A program made the position numbers and the translations under genes. From Metallyticus violacea (taxonomy: Eukaryota; Arthropoda; Insecta; Mantodea; Metallyticidae), in contig CM060842.1 in the NCBI GenBank assembly GCA_030762175.1, forward strand, positions 61,068,501 through 61,132,500: 64,000 bases of DNA, in the 5' to 3' direction. This document shows, in pieces, positions 57,955 to 64,000 of this stretch. Numbering within the stretch: the first letter of the stretch is position 1; every line of letters begins with the position of its first letter. The notes below the pieces were generated by a model. That model had not been told where the DNA came from. It ran no database searches and saw only the letters and a list, made by a program, of their open reading frames with translations.

Positions 57955-59095
57955 CTTTATTTTTCGCCATAGTACCCTCGAATATCAAAGCACTTGCTCC
58001 AATGTTTCTCCAGTTTGTGATTCCCTCATGTAAGTTGGTTTCTTCGAGGCCCTCATCTCCTGCAAGACTTCTTTATTTCACTTAAATTTGTGTCAAGCCA
58101 GAAAGTTTTGTTTTGGGGAATATATGGAAATGAGGGAGCAAGATCAGGTGAATAAGACGGATGCGGAAACATTTCAAATCGCAATTCTGTCAGTTTGTCC
58201 TGAGCGATGCCGTTTTAATGCATCGGCGCATTGTCATGGTAAAACATCTTCTATTTGGCCATTACCGAACGTTCTTCAGTCTCTTTTAGTTATGTGTAGC
58301 ATTCTCCAGTAATGGTTTTCTCCTTCTTCAAGCAGTCGATCAAAAGGATACTTTTGCATCCGAAAAATCTGAAGTTATTTATTACCTTTCAGCAGATGGA
58401 ACACATTTCGGAGCGGTTCGTCTCATGTAGTGCATTGTTTAGTCGGCTGTTTCATTTCTGTTGGAAAGTATGAATCCATGTTACGTCCATAGTCACAAAA
58501 TGCCGTAAAACATCTGTTGGCTTCTTTTTAAAGTTTCCAACCAGTCGGCCGATGTTCGCATGTGATTTCTCCTATGTTCCGTAGTGAACAGATGCGGCAT
58601 TCATCCTTAGCAAATTTCTTCATGGAAAGAAGAAAAAAAAACAGAACCTGTTCAGTTGAGATGATCGTGACCTCTGCAAACTTGCGCACTTTCACTCGTC
58701 TGTCAGACAAAACAAAAACTTCATCGATGATTACTGGCCTCGCAGCTCATTTTGGAGCTCCAGGAAGTGTTGCATCTTCGAGGCTTATTCGCCATGCTTG
58801 AACCCATTTACCCAAAGTTGAACGGTTTCATAGAAAGGACATGTTTAATCCAATACAGAAAATATCCTTCTTGTGAAGTTCTTTCGCTGTTTTCCCTCCC
58901 AGAAAAAAAAAAAATGCATCATACCACGAATTCCAAACTTATTCAGTTAAAACACTGCGAAACAATGACTTGCGATCATAGAATATTGATGCTTAGAAAG
59001 CAACCTTTATCATCACATATAGAGAAGTAGCTGTTGCACTCTTATCAGTATGCGAACCAAGCTACTTATGAAACCACCTTTTCGGTTACGGCTCT
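57955..59095 (-). pseudogene. Mariner-like element, sister of the copy at 31310
   Basis: Minus strand, in order: WVQAW/SLEDATLPGAP near 58780, RRVKVRKFAEVTIISTEQV (HTH, about 58700), VTMDVTWIHTFQQ (first catalytic Asp, about 58490), FYHDNAPMH (second, about 58240), HPSYSPDLAPS (third, about 58120), and LEKHWSKCFDIRGYYGEK at the C-terminus (about 57965). All three catalytic positions survive, but in different frames with stops. The 5' non-coding part (58900-59095) aligns to 32640-32850. Same subfamily as the SINE-split copy. Confidence 0.85.
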
Positions 59096-59113
59096 TAACT
59101 CAAATAACCTCAC

Positions 59114-59697
59114 TGTAGTAATCTTATACATCTGTAAGGGAAGACACCGTTAAAAGAGGAAGAAAAAGTGTTGTATTTATGATCCAAGATATTATTAAGC
59201 TGATAGTAGGTACAGACACAAAATTTCAAACTCTTTTTTTGCTAATGATGTCCTTTATATTTTTTACATTTACAATATTTTACACCATGAAAGGCCTAAG
59301 GTATATCTTTTAATGTGAAAGATATATTTTTTGAAAAATTCTAGATCAAATTTTAAATCTTAATATTTTATTTCTGAAAAACAAAAATAATCAAAAAATT
59401 ATGTGACAAATTGTTAATTTGTAGGATGATACCAGGGGAGTTTTCTAAAAAATTGTATCATGGCATTTTCGATGTATAAAAAATCGAATTAATGAATAAT
59501 AGTGGAATTTTGATTTAATAATGTTGAAACTGCAGTTTTCAGAAATTTTGCTTGAGGGTTCTCTTAACACCGTGTTTTAGAACAAAAATTCACATTTCTA
59601 CTTGTTTTGGCAGTTGAACCACTTTAAATACATCTGCTGAACTTTCTCAATAGTACATTTTGAATATCAGAGAAATCTATACCAACACTAGTGTAAA
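59114..59697. other. Unassigned, very AT-rich sequence
   Basis: Nothing recognisable. Confidence 0.4.
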
Positions 59698-59900
59698 GTG
59701 CTGATGTGCAGATCATTCTCGCCTGGACCATTCTCTTTAACTGAGATTTTCCCCAGGTTTAGGTTTTTCTCAGTGTTCATCATTATCAAATGCCGAGGAG
59801 GTAATCTAAATTTATGCCTAGAACACTTCCACACCCCTCCTAATCATCTCATGTATGGCCAATGTCCATCGCCTGTGATGCTAAAGTAATTAAACATTAT
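59698..59900 (+). repeat. Diverged SINE family B copy, head missing
   Basis: CTGGACCATTCTCTTTAACT, GATTTTCCCCAGGTTTAGGT, AAATGCCGAGGAGGTAATCT, GCCTAGAACACTTCC and CCATCGCCTGTGATGCTAAA follow the family order. The tRNA-like head is unrecognisable and the 3' end is decayed (AATTAAACATT). Confidence 0.68.
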
Positions 59901-60645
59901 TTTTTAAATAAGCGAAATGAATTTATGAATTGATGTGCCTATAGACTCAAATATGCACGTTTGAGTTTTAATATTATAAGACTAGAATAAAAGAAAACAT
60001 GTCCATCTCATAAGACTTTCAAATATCAGAATGAACTAGTGAGGAAGAAATGGAAATTTAAAATTGCACATTTGCCTTTATATATGATTTTGTGAAAGAG
60101 ACACGACAATTTTAATTAATCATATTCAATGAATTTCTAAATGTCTTTAAAGAACCAAAATGCACAAATAAAGAACGATCTGCTTTCTAACAAACATTTG
60201 GTAACTCTCGGTATATTAGAAAGAACATGCATTTGAAAACAAACAGGGAAGGTATATTTACTTATTCAGGGCAACCCCACGAATGCCCTGCAGAGCATTA
60301 GCATCTAGGCGCAGTCGCTACTGAAAAGCGAACTTGTACTTCTCCAACAATGGAGTCCTCATTTCAGGTCTCTCATTAAAGCTGAACAGAGGAAGCGGTA
60401 CCTGCCCATTTGCAGCTCGTTTTGAAAATAAATGAAGTGCAGACAGCGGCCTGTGCTAGTGACGATTAGAAACACCCCGAGTATATTTGTAGCTGTGTGT
60501 CAAGAGCTGAAAAAAGTAGAGTAACTTTTTATGTTGTTGCTGATAAATATAAAACTGCTTTTCACAACTACAAAGTTCTTTAATTTATGAGATATATACG
60601 TTTTATCAACTTCCTTATAAAACAAGAATTTTATTTGTTTAAGTA
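59901..60645. other. Unassigned non-coding sequence
   Basis: AT-rich apart from 60270-60480, which is balanced in composition but carries no recognisable motif. Confidence 0.4.
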
Positions 60646-60730
60646 CAGATAAACTTCTTTGAAGGTTCTCTGCTGACCTAGCAAATAGAACTATATCGTC
60701 TGTAAATCTTAGGTTCGTGTGTAACCATTA
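60646..60730 (-). pseudogene. LINE reverse transcriptase palm fragment, inverted
   Basis: The minus strand reads NLRFTDDIVLFARSAENLQR, the catalytic palm motif of non-LTR reverse transcriptases (usually LRFADDIVL), with Ala changed to Thr next to the two Asp residues. It lies head-on against the next LINE piece, which is on the plus strand and encodes the residues that should directly follow. Confidence 0.82.
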
Positions 60731-60742
60731 GAGCCTTTAAAG

Positions 60743-61170
60743 AATGCTACAAGATCTCAACAAGCACAGTAAAACTACCGGTCTGTCTATAAACATGGAA
60801 AAACACAGACCATGACGGTCAAGTACCACCCATTAGAATCAACTCAACAACACTAAAATACGTAACAGAGTATTTAGGACAAATAGTTGCTTTCCAACAT
60901 CACATGGGCAAAGAAATCAACAAAAGAATTTCCTCAGCATTGAGAGCGTTCTGGTCATCGACATCCATACTCATGGACAATACTTTGAGCCGAAAACTGA
61001 GATTAAACGTGCTGGACTGATGCATATTCCCAACATTATTATGTGGATGCCAAACTTGGAGCCTAACAGAAGTGGAAAAGAATTAATATTAGCATCTGCC
61101 AACGTAAAATGGAGCGGAAAATACTAGGGATATCCCTCATGGATAAAATATTACCTATGGAATTAAGAAA
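60743..61170 (+). pseudogene. LINE reverse transcriptase thumb/C-terminal fragment
   Basis: The plus strand reads MLQDLNKHSKTTGLSINMEK at the start. After a frameshift it reads YLGQIVAFQHHMGKEINKRI, ALRAFWSS, LSRKLRLNVLD, a stop, CIFPTLLCGCQTWSLTE, and after another shift ICQRKMERKILGISLMDKI. These are the standard blocks downstream of the palm motif in insect non-LTR retrotransposons with an AP endonuclease. The frame is broken at least three times. SINE A follows at 61180. The 61480-61800 segment may continue the LINE (a GRP-like basic stretch near 61570-61640) but is not secure. Confidence 0.82.
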
Positions 61171-61179
61171 AATGATTTG

Positions 61180-61463
61180 CTTTATTTGCGGCTGCTCTTT
61201 AGCATCTCAGGTCGTCAGCGGCCCATTCAATTCAGGCCGTGAAACGGCCGACAAATTTTGCTCAGAGACCTCTCTTTCAGGCTTGAGGTTCTTTTTCGTG
61301 CCGTAAATGTACGACACGGGACCCACGGCTTTACTTACCTTCCGGAGGAAGCCATACTTAGGACTTTTACGCCCGGAAAAATCCATCGATCCTGGCCGGG
61401 TTCGAACCCGCGATCTTGTGTTTAAAAGGCAAGTATGGTAACCACTACACCACCCGAACCGAC
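61180..61463 (-). repeat. SINE family A, full-length, next to LINE relic
   Basis: On the minus strand: GTCGGTTCGGGTGGTGTAGTGG head at 61463-61442, B box GGTTCGAACCC near 61412, and the full body to GACGACCTGAGATGCTAAAG and GCCGCAAATAAAGC. The A and B boxes are intact. There is no A or TAAA run at the tail and no clear duplication. Confidence 0.9.
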
Positions 61464-62760
61464 CTCCTACTAGAGACATAGGAATAAACGGTTAGCCGTT
61501 ATGCAAGGCTGAAGTACCGAAATGTTCTCCATTCCTAACAGAAAGAAGCAAGAGGGAAATGCATTAACATGAGAAGGCCAAGAGAAAATAGATCTTGTGT
61601 TAAGACAGCAAAAACACGAAGAGAAAGGTGGAGAAACGAAGTAGATAAAGATCTTGTGCAGGAGCACGAGAAGAGATACAGAAAGGATAAACATGCAAAA
61701 TGGAATAGGGGAGAAGACCGGCATTTCGAACCGGCTAATGCTGAAAAGCCGCCATTATACATTAGAAATGGGAATGGCTGCCTTGTTCTTCCGAACAAAA
61801 TTTAAATTAAATTGCTAACGAAATTGTATTGCATACACCCGCAGGGGAAAAGAAAACAAGGACATAGAGGATGAATGAAGCTCGAATAGGTTTTAAAATC
61901 TAATTTTCAAAATGAAAAAGAACAGCAAATTTATCGTCAATATCACCCTCTTATACTCCTCTTACATGTAGCATGCTATCTTCGACAACCGTTTCTTCAT
62001 TACAACTGCTTTAAATTTATGTTCGGGAAGTGTCTCGCAATTAAAACTCACATTTCCATTCAAGGATAAAATTGGCATATATACGACTTACATTCAAGTT
62101 CCTTGAATAGACGCAATCTATACGTTCACTACCTCAAAAATGCCAAATATGATAAGTAGTGTACCTTTCGTTTGTTTCCAAATGTTCTCAAAAAGCCATT
62201 AAATAAAACATCCTTCATTCTTCCTAAAATAATAAATGTTTATTTCTAATCATGAAAGTGCTACTTGAAGGTACATGAATACGATATAAGAGTAACAGAA
62301 AGATTGTACCTAGAGGTTATAAAACTTAATTTCCCCAAGCCATACAGTAAGTCATCAACCTTTTGTTAATATTCACTCAGCGGTTTCGATTAGTCGACTT
62401 TCTTTTGCGTGTTTACTTAATATCTGTTTCTGGGTTAAAGTTATTAGGTAAACAATGAGTTTAACTAAGCAGATTATGAAATCCAGTCACAATTCCTAGA
62501 TCACAAAAATTGTGTTTCGTTTTCTATAGTAGATGCAAAAGTTAATGGCATATGGTCAGCCAATCCCTGCGAGTTGCAGCTTGCAAAACTAAGTGGTGTG
62601 TGCAGATGGAGCTCTACCCATCACAGAATACCTCAATGACCAATCATTAAGCTTTTGAGAAGCCGCTACTTCTTCTATACTCGGGACAAGATAACATTTT
62701 AAAAATATTGTACTTATTATTCCTACACAACTTTCTAACTTGGCTACAAATACTTCAAAT
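61464..62760. other. Unassigned sequence
   Basis: 61560-61805 is purine-rich and may be the LINE's 3' part. From 61806 on it is AT-rich with nothing recognisable. Confidence 0.4.
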
Positions 62761-62907
62761 CTACTACCACTACCACTACCACTACCACTACTACCACTAC
62801 TACTACTACTACTACTACCACTACTACTACCACTACTACTACTACCACTACTACTACTACCACTACTACTACTACCACTACTACTACTCCTACCACTACC
62901 ACTACCA
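62761..62907. repeat. CTA/CCA trinucleotide array with higher-order pattern
   Basis: About 147 bp of CTA and CCA triplets. In the right half the pattern CTACTACTACTACCA recurs (15-bp higher-order unit), while the left edge is (CTACCA)n. It gives long low-complexity open frames (Ser/Gly on the minus strand; Tyr/His or Leu/Pro on the plus strand) that should not be called genes. Confidence 0.96.
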
Positions 62908-63180
62908 TCCAAAACCACTTGTACTAACTTCTTTTAACACTTTTAAGCACAAACCAACATAGGCACATACTAACACACACTTACCTAAACTTTATCATAA
63001 TGCAGGGCTGAAGGACTGTTAGTTTACACATGTAACTTTAAATTGTTTTATTAAGTTTTCGTTACAGACAGGGCAAATGCACTGAAGCTCGAGTTCCGAG
63101 CCACTCCCGAACGGTAGTGGAGATAGCCGAGAGCAGTGACTTGCACAAATATAGCTCAATAATGCACATGTTAACGCAAA
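62908..63180. other. Unassigned sequence
   Basis: No feature recognised before the family D head. Confidence 0.4.
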
Positions 63181-64000
63181 GGTTCTATAGCTCAGACGGT
63201 TCGAGCGTCATACTAAAGGTGGTGGTTCGAATCCTCACGTCCTGAAGCTGCTCTCTCTCTCTTTGTTACGGGAGATTTGCCACCATTACAATGAGTTACT
63301 CGCTAACATAGTACCACGCACAAAGCGCCATAAATTGATATTTACGACTTTTTTTTCTGCTGGAATCAAAGGAGAGTTGCCGCCATTACAGTGATTTACC
63401 CGCCCCTATAATTTATATTTACAAAAAGTAGGCAAGCATAGGCCATCAGACCGTAGCTCGCCGCAGCAAACCACTGGGTCCACCGGTTTCTACAATTTAC
63501 CCGAGGTTTGCGTTAAGATTAGTGTTTTTTTTTTTTTTTGAATGGTGTTTAACACTGTTTTTACTACTGAGGCACCACAGGCGGTGAACACTGGTGAGAG
63601 ATGAAATGATACATTGGGAAAGGATTTTTAAGGAAGGAAACGTTCCTGGCCTAAGTTTAGGGTACCTCCCCGGCATTTGTCAGTTATGAGGACTGAGGAA
63701 AACCTGGAAAAAATCTGTCAGGGAGGGCGGTCCTGGCGGGATTCGAACCCCAGATTTCCCGCCCACAAGTTCGCGCCTTAATGACCTCGGCCACCCGTGG
63801 CACTGGGTTAGTGTGTGTATATATTAATTAATTGCGAATTCCAGTAAGATAACGCGGGGTAAAAAGTGAATAACTCAGTTTTGTAATGAGGAACAACATA
63901 TTGCACCAAAAAGTTAAGGAGAACAAGCATAGGTTACGTTACGTTTAACAAAAAAATATTACATGCAACATTTACACTCTTACAAGTATTCGTTATCTTC
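63181..64000 (+). repeat. Long interspersed repeat, family D, right copy (cut by window end)
   Basis: Starts with a tRNA-like head at 63181-63245: GGTTCTATAGCTCAGACGG, D-stem GCTC/GAGC pairing, A box TAGCTCAGACGG and B box GGTTCGAATCC, resembling an Ile/Met-type tRNA with about 8 nt lost around the anticodon. Blocks shared with 4280-4930 follow in the same order, interrupted by a SINE B. The shared region continues past 63963 (ATGCAACATTTACACT) and probably beyond the window. Confidence 0.75.
63526..63807 (-). repeat. SINE family B inserted in family D repeat
   Basis: Reverse orientation: the T run at about 63526-63539 is its A tail, and the head GCCACGGGTGGCCGAGG lies at about 63803-63787, with B box GGTTCGAATCC near 63747. 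TTAGTGT at 63519-63525 recurs at 63808-63814, a 7-bp duplication. The left family D copy at 4540-4616 has no SINE at the corresponding point and acts as an empty site. Confidence 0.9.

Noticed and set aside
61535..61805. Overlapping open frames on both strands next to the LINE relic
   Set aside because: Purine-rich composition removes stops; similarity to the LINE 3' coding end is too weak to call.
62589..62918. Ser/Gly-rich or Tyr/His-rich proteins across the trinucleotide array
   Set aside because: They are translations of a CTA/CCA simple repeat in different frames.

Overview
The window is eukaryotic nuclear DNA, almost certainly from an insect. It is AT-rich, has no long open reading frames and no operon-like layout, and is crowded with tRNA-derived SINEs, decayed mariner/Tc1 transposons and microsatellites. 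Two fossil pieces of mitochondrial cox3 read best with the invertebrate mitochondrial code (TGA as Trp). The one convincing host exon belongs to a synaptotagmin-like protein. A large-genome, repeat-rich hemimetabolous insect would fit, but the species cannot be fixed from sequence alone.

Host gene. A 237-bp, GC-rich exon lies on the minus strand at 25969-26205. It has a clean acceptor and donor and encodes a Rab-binding, FYVE-like zinc-finger domain (eight cysteines in four CxxC pairs) of the Slp/bitesize type. Much of the window is probably intron of this gene. No second exon could be assigned with confidence. Weak candidates are a GC-rich stretch at about 1264-1345 (minus) and a CpG-rich segment at 48300-48560.

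Repeats. SINE family A has a tRNA-like head (GGTCCTGGTGGTGTAGTGG...) and a TAAA-type tail. It occurs about ten times, intact, 5'-truncated or internally deleted. Family B has a different tRNA-like head, a body ending in GGGCGTTAAACACTACT, and a poly-A tail. It occurs about ten times plus degraded relatives. Family C is present three times. A long composite repeat with a tRNA-like head (family D) occurs once near each end of the window. Several insertions keep target-site duplications (16, 12, 12, about 10 and 7 bp).

Transposon graveyard. Mariner/Tc1-type relics lie at 23620-23880, 28407-28525, 31310-32850, 34915-35842, 40680-41030, 41385-42400 and 57955-59095. There are also a hAT C-terminus (39375-39644), a CENP-B/pogo-like N-terminus (22799-22925), three copies of a repeat carrying a transposase-like HTH segment, and a LINE reverse-transcriptase relic whose 5' part is inverted (60646-61170). 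A long foldback element of about 700 bp (17036-17740) abuts one of the cox3 fragments. SINEs sit inside mariner, LINE and family D copies, which gives a relative chronology.

Nothing here looks like an intact, functioning multi-gene system. The value of the window lies in the host exon, the layered insertions, the nuclear mitochondrial pieces, the foldback and hairpin structures, and the HTH-bearing repeat with terminal inverted repeats.
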